Origin: Paucibacter aquatile
GTDB lineage: Bacteria; Pseudomonadota; Gammaproteobacteria; Burkholderiales; Burkholderiaceae_C
DNA length: 64,000 bases
Reading direction: 5' to 3'
Assembly: GCF_002885975.1 (NCBI RefSeq)
Contig: NZ_POSP01000003.1
Location: 310,001-374,000, forward strand
Position 1 is the stretch's first letter. The number at the start of each line of letters is the position of its first letter. The notes beneath the pieces are model-generated. The model ran no database searches and was not told the DNA's origin. It was given only the letters and a program-made list of their open reading frames with translations. The position numbers and the translations under genes were made by a program. Below, one piece after another: positions 1-7,983 of the stretch.

Positions 1-449
1 GGCTGGGCATCTGGCTGTCACGGCAGATCCAGGCGCCGCTGGGCTTTTCGGGCGGCATCGGCTGGCAGGCGCGCGACCAGCTGCTCAGCGAAGGCCAGAT
101 CGCCCGCCGCGTCGCTGCCGATGAATTTCAACACCCCCTGTCCTGGATCGAAGACCGCTCGCGCGACACCCGCGAGAACGCCCGCTTCAGCTTCGACTAT
201 CTGCAGCAGCGCCAGATCCGCACCCTGGTGCTGGTCACGCATGAGCAGCATCTGCCGCGCGCGCTGCGCGCTTTTCGCGAAGCCATGAATGACAAGGGCG
301 TGCCGGGCTCCATCACCCTGATCCCTGCCCCAGCCGGCTTGCGTCCGGACGGCCCATGGCGACTGAGCACCTGGTTGCCATCCAGCGAGGGCTATGCCCG
401 GGTGCGCTATGTCATCTACGAGGCCATTGCCCTGGCCGCGGGCCACTGA
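1..449 (+). CDS. DUF218 (YdcF/SanA/ElyC-like) protein, 5'-truncated
   Basis: C-terminal part of a DUF218 family protein; the gene begins before the window and the frame starts at base 3. The visible 148 codons carry the family signature DRSRDTRENA, followed by a hydrophobic strand (TLVLVTH) and a helix, as in YdcF, SanA and ElyC. Members are inner-membrane-anchored proteins linked to envelope integrity and peptidoglycan or lipid carrier metabolism, but their biochemical activity is mostly unknown. The membrane anchor would lie in the missing N-terminus. The gene converges on ubiD and is separated from it by a run of hairpins. Family assignment is firm; function is not. Confidence 0.8.
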   Translation, partial: LGIWLSRQIQAPLGFSGGIGWQARDQLLSEGQIARRVAADEFQHPLSWIEDRSRDTRENARFSFDYLQQRQIRTLVLVTHEQHLPRALRAFREAMNDKGVPGSITLIPAPAGLRPDGPWRLSTWLPSSEGYARVRYVIYEAIALAAGH

Positions 450-487
450 AGCGGCGACGCCCAGCGGAAAACGTCAAGCCCAGAAGT

Positions 488-520
488 AGAAACCCCTTCC
501 AGGCCTGAACCGGGAAGGGG
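488..520 (-). terminator. Likely rho-independent terminator of ubiD
   Basis: On the minus strand CCCCTTCC, a 12-base loop and GGAAGGGG are followed directly by TTTCTACTTCT. The stem is perfect over 8 bp and the tract is T-rich. It also could serve the convergent gene, although the plus-strand side lacks a T-run. Confidence 0.55.
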
Positions 521-618
521 TGTGGTGGCTGACGCCACCGATGGGGCTCTCGGGGGATGTGCCCGAGGGCTCCTGGCGCGCAATGATTGCGCCAGAGGTT
601 GTGCCTGAGACAGGCCTC
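490..618 (-). other. Run of five adjacent hairpins between ydcF-like gene and ubiD
   Basis: Five consecutive inverted repeats are visible: 493-500/513-520 (8 bp), GGTGGC/GCCACC at 525-540, a 9-bp stem with one G-T pair around 546-569, TGGCGC/GCGCCA at 574-594, and GCCTG/CAGGC near 604-616. On the minus strand they follow the ubiD stop codon and end with the terminator-like hairpin. The arrangement suggests either a structured 3' UTR or a small RNA. I could not match it to 6S RNA, SRP RNA, tmRNA or any riboswitch I know. No open frame with coding character covers it. Confidence 0.5.
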
Positions 619-654
619 CCAACACTAGGTGAGGCCCGGCTCGCTTTCAAGCCA

Positions 655-2232
655 TCAAGCCCCGGACAAACCCGAGGCTGAGGATGTGAACAGGGTTTCA
701 AACAGCTGATCGGCGCGCGCTTGCACCTCGGGCGTCATGACGATGCCCCGGCCCCACTCGCGGCTGGTCTCACCCGGCCATTTGTTGGTGGCATCCAGGC
801 CCATCTTGCCGCCCAGACCGCTGACCGGCGAGGCGAAATCGAGGTAGTCGATCGGCGTGCTGTCCACCAGGGTGGTGTCACGCACCGGGTCCATGCGTGT
901 GGTGATGGCCCAGACCACTTCCTTCCAGTCGCGGATGTTGATGTCCTCATCCACCACGACGATGAACTTGGTGTACATGAACTGCCGCAAAAAGCTCCAG
1001 AGCCCGAACATCAGCCGCTTGGCATGGCCGGGATAGGCTTTGCGAATCGAGATCACCGCCATGCGGTAGCTGCAGCCTTCGGGCGGCAGATAGAAATCAA
1101 CGATCTCGGTGAACTGCTTTTGCAGAATCGGCACGAACACTTCATTCAGCGCCACACCCAGAATGGCCGGCTCATCGGGCGGCTTGCCGGTGTAGGTCGA
1201 GTGGTAGATCGGCTGCTCGCGCCTTGTCAGGCGGCTGACTTCAAACACCGGGAACCAATCCTGCTCGTTGTAATAACCGGTGTGGTCGCCGTACGGCCCC
1301 TCCAGCGCGTGCAGGTAGCCGCCCTTTTCTTTCAGCGGCACGCCGTCCTCGCTGGCACCGGTGAAGCCCGCAGCCGCCGGCGGGATATGCCCCTCCAGCA
1401 CGATCTCGGCGCTGGCAGGCACTTGCAACATGCGGCCGGCTTCACCCACGCCGCTGTCCACCAGTTCGGTGCGTGAGCCCCGCAACAGTCCGGCGAACTG
1501 GTACTCCGACAAGCTGTCGGGCACCGGCGTGACGGCGCCCAAGATGGTGGCGGGATCGGCGCCCAGCGCCACCGCAATCGGAAACGGCTGCCCCGGATTG
1601 GCCAGCGCAAACTCGCGGAAATCCAAGGCGCCGCCGCGATGGGCGAGCCAGCGCATGATGAGCTGGCGCCGTCCGATCAGTTGCTGGCGGTAGATCCCCA
1701 AGTTCTGGCGCGCTCGCGGCTTGGGCACCGACTGCGGCCCCCGGGTGATGACCAAACCCCAGGTGATCAGAGGGCCGATATCACCCGGCCAGCACGTCTG
1801 GATCGGGATGTCCTTGAGGTTGATGTCGGCACCCTGCAGCACCATCTCCTGGCACGCCGCGCGACGCACCGTCTGGGGTTTCATGTCCCAGACTGCTTTC
1901 ATCATCTGCAGCAAACGGCCGACGTCCTTGACGCCCTTGGGCGGTTCGGGCTCTTTCAGATTGGCCAGCACATGGCCGACCTGGCGCAAATCATCGAGGC
2001 TGTCGGCCCCCATGCCCAGGGCCACACGACGCGGCGTGCCAAACAAATTGCTGAGCACCGGCATGGTGTGACCGGTGGGCTGCTCGAACAAGAGTGCTGG
2101 TCCCTCGGCGCGCAAAACCCGGTCGCTGAGGGCCGTCATCTCCAAGACGGGGGAGACCGGCTGGCTCACCCGTTTGAGCTCACCCATGCCCTCTAAACCG
2201 CCAATAAAGTCGCGCAGGTCACGATACTTCAT
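655..2232 (-). CDS. ubiD: 4-hydroxy-3-polyprenylbenzoate decarboxylase UbiD
   Basis: 525 residues, close to E. coli UbiD (497) and collinear with it from the first residues: MKYRDLRDFIGGLE matches the family start, which is why I chose this ATG even though no clear Shine-Dalgarno precedes it. UbiD removes the carboxyl group of 3-polyprenyl-4-hydroxybenzoate in ubiquinone synthesis, using prenylated FMN made by UbiX; no ubiX is seen here. The whole-length family pattern is intact, including the central region TRGPQSVPKPRARQNLGIYR and the C-terminal KMGLDATNKWPGET segment typical of the family. It is transcribed away from the transglycosylase gene. Confidence 0.93.
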   Translation of the reverse strand: MKYRDLRDFIGGLEGMGELKRVSQPVSPVLEMTALSDRVLRAEGPALLFEQPTGHTMPVLSNLFGTPRRVALGMGADSLDDLRQVGHVLANLKEPEPPKGVKDVGRLLQMMKAVWDMKPQTVRRAACQEMVLQGADINLKDIPIQTCWPGDIGPLITWGLVITRGPQSVPKPRARQNLGIYRQQLIGRRQLIMRWLAHRGGALDFREFALANPGQPFPIAVALGADPATILGAVTPVPDSLSEYQFAGLLRGSRTELVDSGVGEAGRMLQVPASAEIVLEGHIPPAAAGFTGASEDGVPLKEKGGYLHALEGPYGDHTGYYNEQDWFPVFEVSRLTRREQPIYHSTYTGKPPDEPAILGVALNEVFVPILQKQFTEIVDFYLPPEGCSYRMAVISIRKAYPGHAKRLMFGLWSFLRQFMYTKFIVVVDEDINIRDWKEVVWAITTRMDPVRDTTLVDSTPIDYLDFASPVSGLGGKMGLDATNKWPGETSREWGRGIVMTPEVQARADQLFETLFTSSASGLSGA

Positions 2233-2265
2233 AATATTCAGTAATATAAAAACCAGTTAACAAGC

Positions 2266-2293
2266 TTGACGGGTTATTTTTGACCCTTAAAAT
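2266..2293 (+). promoter_or_regulatory. Sigma-70-like promoter for the transglycosylase leader
   Basis: TTGACG at 2266-2271, a 16-base spacer and TAAAAT at 2288-2293, in an AT-rich patch between two divergent genes. Start of transcription would be near 2300, giving a leader of roughly 195 bases. Confidence 0.55.
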
Positions 2294-2299
2294 CCGCCT

Positions 2300-2490
2300 G
2301 CCCTGAACATTCAGGGTTAACCCGTGTCTTCGCCTCTGGGAGGGTGAAGACGTCCCGCTGCCGATGGACGTCAGCCCCGGCGAAGGCCTGCAATCCGCAA
2401 GCCCCGCCACCTGGGCCGGCCCATTATCACTGCCACCTCTTGAGCCCCTGGCACCAGCCGGGATGCTTGATTTGTGGAAGAGAAGAAAGG
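2300..2490 (+). other. Structured 5' leader of the transglycosylase gene, unassigned
   Basis: The leader holds CCCTGA-ACAT-TCAGGG (2301-2316), an overlapping palindrome GGGTTAACCC (2314-2323), and a 9-bp stem GTCTTCGCC/GGTGAAGAC (2326-2350, one G-T pair). These are followed by a GC-rich stretch rich in short complementary runs. It has no convincing open frame. I compared it with the c-di-GMP, cobalamin, TPP and ydaO riboswitch consensus elements from memory and found no adequate match. Confidence 0.35.
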
Positions 2491-2496
2491 AGTCGC

Positions 2497-3351
2497 ATGA
2501 CAGCGCGTCGTGATCTTTTATCCCTGACCCGCAGCACCGGAGCCGCTGCGTCCTTGTTCATCAAGGACATCGGCCAAGGCCTGCTGGTCGTCAGCCACAA
2601 CACCCTGGCCCTGGTCGGCCTGGCCGTGGTGGCTGTGCTCCTGACCTTTGCCAGCCAGGCTGAACTGCGCCAGCAACTCGAAGGCCAGGCCCGAGGCTGG
2701 CTCCATGCCCGCCAAGAAGCCCGCAATATCGCCGATGGCAACACCTTGATCGGCAACGAAGAACCGGATGCGATCGCCCGCGCCACGGCGGTCGACCCCA
2801 AGGACCTACCCCGCCAGCAGGCCGCCATCGCCCAGTGGGTGGCACGGCGCTACAAGGTTGCACCGGAACCCATCAGTCGCCTGGTTCAAGAAGCCTACGC
2901 GGTCGGCCAGCGCGCTCGGGTGGAACCGACCCTGATTCTGGCCATCATGGCCATCGAGTCGGCCTTCAACCCATTTGCACAAAGCACGGTGGGCGCCCAG
3001 GGTCTGATGCAGGTGATGACCCAAGTGCACAACGACAAGTACGAGGCGTTCGGCGGCAATTTCGCGGCCTTCGATCCGATCACCAATATGCGTGTCGGTG
3101 TTCAAGTGCTGAAAGAGTGCATCCAGCGAGCCGGCACGGTGGAGGAAGGCTTGCGCTACTACGTGGGTGCAGCCAATTTGCCCGACGAAGGCAACTACAC
3201 CAGCCGAGTCTTGGCCATGCAGGAGCAACTCAAGGCCGTGGCCGCGGGCCGACCTGTACCCGCTCGCCCAGCCAGCACGCCAATGGCAGCACCCAAGCTG
3301 CCGAGCGGCCCGGCCACGGTCGAGGACGAGCGCGTCGCCCAGCTGCACTGA
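2497..3351 (+). CDS. Membrane-anchored lytic transglycosylase (SLT domain)
   Basis: 284 residues from the ATG at 2497, chosen because AAAGGAG lies about 5-7 bases upstream; the frame is open further upstream but without coding character. A hydrophobic segment at about residues 28-52 should anchor it in the inner membrane. The SLT/goose-lysozyme-like domain covers about 125-235, with the catalytic glutamate E154 in AIMAIESAFNP, followed by the family's GAQGLMQVM motif and the RYYVGAAN segment. Such enzymes cleave the MurNAc-GlcNAc bond of peptidoglycan with formation of a 1,6-anhydro end. The C-terminal 45 residues are Pro/Ala-rich. It appears to be a single-gene unit. Confidence 0.85.
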   Translation: MTARRDLLSLTRSTGAAASLFIKDIGQGLLVVSHNTLALVGLAVVAVLLTFASQAELRQQLEGQARGWLHARQEARNIADGNTLIGNEEPDAIARATAVDPKDLPRQQAAIAQWVARRYKVAPEPISRLVQEAYAVGQRARVEPTLILAIMAIESAFNPFAQSTVGAQGLMQVMTQVHNDKYEAFGGNFAAFDPITNMRVGVQVLKECIQRAGTVEEGLRYYVGAANLPDEGNYTSRVLAMQEQLKAVAAGRPVPARPASTPMAAPKLPSGPATVEDERVAQLH

Positions 3352-3420
3352 GCGCAGCCTGCCCTGTGCTTTGGCGAAGCCGGCTTCCTCGGGAGCCCCT
3401 GGCGCTGCGGCTACACTGCA

Positions 3421-3556
3421 GCCTTCGCGCGACTGGCGATCAAGGAGGGCCAGGTGACCGAGCGTCACCGGCAGCCTGAGGTGGTGGACCACCGGGAAGC
3501 GCGAACGTCGATGGGCTGAACCCCACGCCGACTTCAGCCGTTCGCCTGGGCAGCTT
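3421..3556 (+). promoter_or_regulatory. ZTP (pfl-motif) riboswitch upstream of glyA
   Basis: The segment has the pfl-motif layout. Stem P1 is TTCGCGC (3424-3430) with GCGCGAA (3499-3505). The conserved GACTGGCG at 3431-3438 follows the 5' strand, and CCACCGGGAAGCGCGAA closes the first subdomain. After a linker hairpin comes GCCGTTCGCCTGGGCAG at 3537-3553, the diagnostic CCGCCUGGGC-like 3' element that forms the ligand pocket. The P2 arm is long and branched (GGTGAC/GTCACC, GGTGGT/ACCACC). A further stem GTGCCC/GGGCAC (3589-3608) lies between aptamer and start codon and is a candidate expression platform. Known ZTP riboswitches sense ZMP/ZTP and switch on one-carbon and purine genes, including glyA. 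The match is from recalled consensus, not a covariance search. Confidence 0.8.
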
Positions 3557-3634
3557 GGTCTCGCTGATGCACCTGTTTCTTCAAATCGGTGCCCAGCCGG
3601 ACGGGCACTCCACCTCTAGAGCACTGCCACCCCT

Positions 3635-4885
3635 ATGTTTGACCGTAGCACTTCCACCCTCGCCCAAGTCGATCCGGATCTCTGGGCTGCCGTCCAGAAC
3701 GAAAACCGTCGCCAAGAAGATCACATCGAGCTGATCGCCTCGGAAAACTACACCTCGCCCGCCGTGATGCAGGCGCAGGGCAGCCAGCTGACCAACAAGT
3801 ACGCCGAAGGCTATCCCGGCAAGCGCTACTACGGTGGCTGCGAGTACGTGGACGTGGTCGAACAGCTTGCCATTGACCGCCTGAAAGAGCTCTTCGGCGC
3901 CAACTTCGCCAATGTGCAGCCCAACTCCGGCTCGCAAGCCAACCAAGGCGTGTTCTTCGCCTTGCTGCAGCCGGGCGACACCATCATGGGCATGAGCCTG
4001 GCCGAAGGCGGCCACCTGACCCACGGCATGGCCCTGAACATGAGCGGCAAGTGGTTCAACGTCATCTCCTACGGCCTGAACGCCAAGGAAGAGATCGACT
4101 ACGACGCCATGGAGGCCCTGGCCCGGGAGAAAAAGCCCAAGCTGATCATCGCGGGCGCTTCGGCCTACAGCCTGCGTATCGATTTCGAGCGCTTCGGCAA
4201 GATCGCCAAGGAAATCGGCGCCTACTTCATGGTGGACATGGCCCACTACGCGGGTCTGATCGCCGCGGGTGTCTACCCCAACCCGGTTCCGCACGCCGAT
4301 GTGGTGACCTCCACCACCCACAAGAGCCTGCGCGGCCCACGTGGCGGCATCATCCTGTGCAATGACGAAGCCATTGCCAAGAAGATCAACTCCGCCATCT
4401 TCCCCGGCATCCAGGGCGGCCCGCTGATGCACGTCATCGCCGGCAAGGCCGTGGCCTTCAAGGAAGCGCTGACGCCCGAGTTCAAGGCCTACCAGGCTCA
4501 GGTGGTCAAGAACGCAAAGGTCCTGGCCGACACCTTGATCGAGCGCGGCCTGCGCATCGTCTCGGGCGGCACCGAGAGCCACGTCATGCTGGTGGACCTG
4601 CGCCCCAAAAACCTGACCGGCAAGGAAGCCGAGGCCATCCTGGGCGCCGCCCACATGACCTGCAACAAGAACGGCATCCCCAACGACCCGCAAAAACCCA
4701 TGGTCACCAGCGGCATCCGCCTGGGCACGCCGGCCATGACCACGCGTGGATTCAAGGAAGAACAGGTGCGCGCCACCGCTCACCTGATCGCCGATGTACT
4801 TGACAAGCCGCATGACGAGGCCAATCTGTCCGCCGTGCGCGAGAAGGTCGCCGCCCTGACTCGCGATTTCCCGGTCTACCGCTGA
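3635..4885 (+). CDS. glyA: Serine hydroxymethyltransferase
   Basis: 416 residues, the usual length. The PLP lysine is K230 within STTHKSLRGPRGG; the family motifs IASENYTSPAV, GYPGKRYYGGCE and DMAHYAGLIAAG are all present. The cytosolic enzyme interconverts serine and glycine while loading tetrahydrofolate with a one-carbon unit, feeding purine, thymidylate and methionine synthesis. The upstream ZTP riboswitch fits this role, since ZTP accumulates when 10-formyl-THF is short. nrdR follows after 24 bases and is probably co-transcribed, a common pairing in proteobacteria. Confidence 0.97.
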   Translation: MFDRSTSTLAQVDPDLWAAVQNENRRQEDHIELIASENYTSPAVMQAQGSQLTNKYAEGYPGKRYYGGCEYVDVVEQLAIDRLKELFGANFANVQPNSGSQANQGVFFALLQPGDTIMGMSLAEGGHLTHGMALNMSGKWFNVISYGLNAKEEIDYDAMEALAREKKPKLIIAGASAYSLRIDFERFGKIAKEIGAYFMVDMAHYAGLIAAGVYPNPVPHADVVTSTTHKSLRGPRGGIILCNDEAIAKKINSAIFPGIQGGPLMHVIAGKAVAFKEALTPEFKAYQAQVVKNAKVLADTLIERGLRIVSGGTESHVMLVDLRPKNLTGKEAEAILGAAHMTCNKNGIPNDPQKPMVTSGIRLGTPAMTTRGFKEEQVRATAHLIADVLDKPHDEANLSAVREKVAALTRDFPVYR

Positions 4886-4909
4886 GCCTGATCCAGGCAC
4901 GACACGCCG

Positions 4910-5353
4910 ATGCGCTGCCCCTTTTGCAATCACGGAGAAACCCAGGTCGCCGAGACCCGGGAATCGGATGAAGGCGATGTGGTGCGCCGTCGGCGTCGCT
5001 GCCTGGGTTGCGACAAGCGATTCACCACTTACGAGCGGGCAGAAATTGCCCTGCCCGTGGTGGTCAAGAAAGACGGCACGCGCGCGGACTTTGACTCCCG
5101 CAAGGTTCGCGCATCCATGCAACTGGCGCTGCGCAAGCGCCCTGTTAGCATCGAGCAAATCGACGCCGCCCTGCTGCGCATCGAAGAAGCCCTGCTGACC
5201 AGCGGCGCCCGCGAACTGCCTTCGACCAAGCTCGGCGAGCTGGTCATGCGCGAACTCAAGCGCATCGACAAGGTGGCCTATGTCCGCTTCGCGTCCGTGT
5301 ACCGCAGCTTTGAAGATGTGGACGAGTTCCGCCAGCTGATCCGCGAGATCTGA
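4910..5353 (+). CDS. nrdR: Transcriptional repressor NrdR
   Basis: 147 residues with the two family domains. An N-terminal zinc ribbon has ligands C3, C6, C31 and C34 (MRCPFC ... RCLGCDKRF), and an ATP-cone covers roughly residues 49-139. NrdR senses ATP/dATP and represses ribonucleotide reductase genes by binding tandem NrdR boxes; no nrd gene is in this window. Length and start match the family exactly. It follows glyA closely and probably shares its transcript, and therefore possibly the ZTP riboswitch control. Confidence 0.96.
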   Translation: MRCPFCNHGETQVAETRESDEGDVVRRRRRCLGCDKRFTTYERAEIALPVVVKKDGTRADFDSRKVRASMQLALRKRPVSIEQIDAALLRIEEALLTSGARELPSTKLGELVMRELKRIDKVAYVRFASVYRSFEDVDEFRQLIREI

Positions 5354-5457
5354 GCCGCTTTTAGCGCCGCCCCGGCCCACGTGAACACCCCCCACCAAAG
5401 AGGGGGCCGACTCCCACCACGGAGTGACAGAGATTCAGGCCAGCGCCTCCTAGATTG

Positions 5458-5475
5458 TGTTCATCCCCATGAACA
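5458..5475. promoter_or_regulatory. Perfect inverted repeat in front of the pilin cluster
   Basis: TGTTCAT-CCCC-ATGAACA, 7 bp arms, ending a few bases before the AGGAG ribosome binding site (about 5480-5484) of the first pilin gene. It could be an operator or a small mRNA hairpin next to the ribosome binding site. No promoter could be assigned with confidence. Confidence 0.4.
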
Positions 5476-5492
5476 AGCTCAGGAGTTAAATC

Positions 5493-6035
5493 ATGCGCAA
5501 GCCCAGCCAACGGATGCAGCAAACAGGTTTCACCGTGCTGGAAGCCAGCATCAGCCTCCTGATCTCCGCGCTTCTGGCCTCACAAGCCATACCCGCCCTG
5601 GGCAAGCTCAAGCAGCGCCAGTCCCTGAACGGCGTCGCCCAGACCGTGATGACCGATCTGCAGCAGGCGCGCAGCGAGGCCGTGCTGAATGGCAGCAATG
5701 TCCACCTCAAATTCAGCAGCCACGCTTCGGGTACCTGCTACGTGCTGCACTCCGGCCCCAGTTCCTCATGCAGCTGCGAGGAATCCGGGCAGGCGGTCTG
5801 CACGGGCGAAGGGCAAGTTGTGAAGTCGGAATGGTTCCCGACTCGGGGCGAGGTGGCGATTCGCGCAAACGTCAGCGGCCTGAGCTACAGCCCGCGCCAA
5901 GGCACAACGAGCAGCACGGGAAGCATCGACATCCACCATCGCAACGGCGACGTGATTCGCCACGTGGTCAGCATCACCGGTCGAGTGCGCAGCTGCGCAC
6001 CGGGCCAAGCGCACTCCGGCCTCCAAACCTGCTGA
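5493..6035 (+). CDS. GspH/FimT-type pseudopilin (first gene of minor pilin cluster)
   Basis: 180 residues with a prepilin leader ending in QQTG, then FTVLEASISLLISALLASQ, the class III signal with Glu at +5 and a hydrophobic helix. PilD would cut after the Gly and methylate the Phe. The AGGAG at about 5480-5484 supports this ATG. The C-terminal domain has paired cysteines (CSCEE, SCAPG), as in GspH/FimT pseudopilins that prime type IV pilus assembly. A gap of about 100 bases with a run of eight C separates it from the next pilin gene. Exact subfamily is uncertain because a second FimT-like gene lies two genes on. Confidence 0.8.
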   Translation: MRKPSQRMQQTGFTVLEASISLLISALLASQAIPALGKLKQRQSLNGVAQTVMTDLQQARSEAVLNGSNVHLKFSSHASGTCYVLHSGPSSSCSCEESGQAVCTGEGQVVKSEWFPTRGEVAIRANVSGLSYSPRQGTTSSTGSIDIHHRNGDVIRHVVSITGRVRSCAPGQAHSGLQTC

Positions 6036-6137
6036 GTACCCCCCCCGAATAAGTGGAGGACGACCGGCGGTTGGACTTGGCCGACCGACGGCACTTCAAA
6101 CGACTGGCGGCAGGCCTTGGGTTTCGATAATCGTCGA

Positions 6138-6635
6138 ATGGAATCTCCCGACAATTCACTGCTCGCGCCTGACTCACGCACGTCTTCCGCGAAAGGCTTC
6201 ACGCTGATTGAGCTCATGATTGCAGTGGCCATCATCGGCATCTTGACGGCCGTTGCGCTGCCGAGCTATCGCGAATACATGAATCGCAGTCGTCGCTCTG
6301 ATGCCATCAGTGCGTTGACGCAAGTCACGCAAGCCCAGGAACGTTGGCGCGCGAATCGCAGCGCCTACGCCAGCAGTTTCTCGGACTTGGGTCTCAATTT
6401 CCCGAGCAATCGCACGCCTGCCGGCCACTACACGCTAAGCATCGCCGGCATCGGCACCGCACCCAATGTAGCCTTTGACTCCGGCTACACCGTAACTGCC
6501 ACGCCGGTCAGCGGCACGCCTCAAGCCAACGACAGCAAGTGCGCAACGATCTCGATTCAGGTGCGAGGGGGGCAGCTTTACTACCTCGCCAGCGACTCCA
6601 GTGGAAGTAGCAACACGCAATGTTGGCCGAAATGA
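6138..6635 (+). CDS. pilE: PilE-like type IV minor pilin
   Basis: 165 residues from the ATG at 6138; an upstream in-frame TTG at 6117 is less likely. Prepilin signal AKG|FTLIELMIAVAIIGILTAV, then the long helix (ALPSYREYMNRSRRSDA) and the PilE-type globular part with a two-cysteine C-terminal loop (SKCATIS ... TQCWPK). This is the class that in Pseudomonas and Ralstonia closes the fimU-pilVWXY1-E operon; here it comes second. Its stop overlaps the next start (ATGA at 6632-6635), so translation is coupled. Confidence 0.85.
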   Translation: MESPDNSLLAPDSRTSSAKGFTLIELMIAVAIIGILTAVALPSYREYMNRSRRSDAISALTQVTQAQERWRANRSAYASSFSDLGLNFPSNRTPAGHYTLSIAGIGTAPNVAFDSGYTVTATPVSGTPQANDSKCATISIQVRGGQLYYLASDSSGSSNTQCWPK

Positions 6636-7249
6636 AGATACGCAACGCATATACGAAGCATTTCAAGCCCTTTGCCATGCGCAGGCTCCGGGTTAGCGGC
6701 TTTTCTCTCGTCGAGTTGCTGGTGGGCCTCGCGATTCTTGGCGTTTTGCTTGCCTTGGCAGCCCCCTCCTTGGCTGATTTCATCAATCGCCGTCGAGTCG
6801 AGGCGGTGGCTGCAGAACTGGCCACTGATTTGGCCTATGCACGAACAGAGGCTGCCGTTCGTTCCGAACAGGTTTATGTTCGGTTCAGAAGCGACGACAA
6901 CCTCACCTGCTACTCGATTTCCTACTGGTCAGGGATCGGTATGTGCGACTGCCTGCGAGAAGCGGGAACAAGTTGCGGCAGCGGCCTTTCATCAGCTTAC
7001 GAGCTCAAGATCAATCAATTACGGCGCTCTCTCGGCGTCACCATGACGCCCAGCCAGGCAGAAAACCCCTTCGGCTTTTCCGGCACCCAACTCAGATCCA
7101 GCGATCCCAACTTCTATGTCACGGTGGCTGGCTCACGTGGCGCGACTCTGCTGGTCAAGACGAATGCTGCCGGCCGGGTTCTGACCTGCTCGCCGAGTGG
7201 CAGCGGCAACATTCCTGGATACCAGACATGCCCGGCCAACAGTCAATGA
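6632..7249 (+). CDS. fimT: FimT/FimU-type minor pilin
   Basis: Start placed at the ATG that overlaps the pilE stop; another ATG lies at 6620. About 205 residues. After a positively charged leader comes VSG|FSLVELLVGLAILGVLLALAAPS with Glu at +5, then the FimT pattern LADFINRRRVEAVAAELATDLAYARTEA split over the helix. The C-terminal domain has a cluster of cysteines (CDCLREAGTSCGSG). FimU/FimT pilins form part of the initiating tip complex. The stop overlaps the pilW start (ATGA, 7246-7249). Confidence 0.85.
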   Translation: MKIRNAYTKHFKPFAMRRLRVSGFSLVELLVGLAILGVLLALAAPSLADFINRRRVEAVAAELATDLAYARTEAAVRSEQVYVRFRSDDNLTCYSISYWSGIGMCDCLREAGTSCGSGLSSAYELKINQLRRSLGVTMTPSQAENPFGFSGTQLRSSDPNFYVTVAGSRGATLLVKTNAAGRVLTCSPSGSGNIPGYQTCPANSQ

Positions 7250-7983
7250 TGCGCAACGGGCTCATGAACGAGAGGCGCCGTCAACGCGGACTGAGTTTGA
7301 TTGAACTCATGGTCGGCATCACGGTCGGAATGATCGTGGTGGCTGCAGCGAGTCTGATGATGACGAGCCAGCTGAAGGAACACAAACTGTTGGTACTGGA
7401 AACCCAGTTGCAACAAGACCTGCGAGCAGCTGGAGATTTGATATTGCGAGACTTGAGGCGAGCCGGGTTTTGGGCGATGCCACAGAACGGCGTTTGGGCA
7501 GAAGGGAGCTTTGCGGCCCCAACTCCCAATCCATATGCCAGTGTAACCAGTGGCGGAAACGCCCAAAATGGATCCCTAGAGTTTCAGTATTCACGTCATC
7601 TGGCCAATCGAGATAACGCAGCTGGGTATCCAAATCCAGAAGACGGCGCCATCAACGACAACACAGAGCGCTTTGGATTCAAATTGGAAGATGGGATTCT
7701 CAAGGTGCGCCTCGGCGCAGCATGGCAGCCAATAACAGACCCAGCCACTCTGACAATTACGGCCTTTCAGGTTCAACTGCAAACCCAAAACCTCCCACTT
7801 CAGCAGTTCTGTGAGCTTACTTGCCCCCCCGGAACGGCATGCCCCTTGCTTCAGGTCCGACAGGTCAGCATCAACCTGGTGGGTCAAGCGGTGCACGACA
7901 GCAGTGTGGTCCGGAGCATTCAACTGAGTGGCCGCGTGAGAAATGACAATGTTGCAGGGGCCTGCCCGGCCGTTCCAGCATGA
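7246..7983 (+). CDS. pilW: Minor pilin PilW
   Basis: 245 residues from ATG 7246, overlapping the previous stop; ATG 7249 and 7264 are alternatives. Leader ERRRQRG|LSLIELMVGITVGMIVVAAAS is the PilW form of the prepilin signal (Leu at +1, Glu at +5), followed by the PilW helix and a domain with cysteines near the C-terminus (CELTCPPGTACPLLQ). The frame is open about 300 bases further upstream inside fimT; that part is antiphase noise. PilW is a tip-complex minor pilin. Stop and next start overlap (ATGA, 7980-7983). Confidence 0.85.
   Translation: MMRNGLMNERRRQRGLSLIELMVGITVGMIVVAAASLMMTSQLKEHKLLVLETQLQQDLRAAGDLILRDLRRAGFWAMPQNGVWAEGSFAAPTPNPYASVTSGGNAQNGSLEFQYSRHLANRDNAAGYPNPEDGAINDNTERFGFKLEDGILKVRLGAAWQPITDPATLTITAFQVQLQTQNLPLQQFCELTCPPGTACPLLQVRQVSINLVGQAVHDSSVVRSIQLSGRVRNDNVAGACPAVPA

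Noticed and set aside
490..618. 6S RNA or SRP RNA gene
   Set aside because: 6S would form one long closed hairpin with a central bulge; here are separate local stems. The SRP GGAAG/AGCA signature is missing.
3352..3634. Glycine riboswitch in front of glyA
   Set aside because: The conserved blocks are those of the ZTP/pfl motif (GACTGGCG and CGCCTGGGC), not those of the tandem glycine aptamers.
3581..5398. Open frame of about 600 codons on the minus strand
   Set aside because: Antisense to glyA and nrdR; no recognisable motif.
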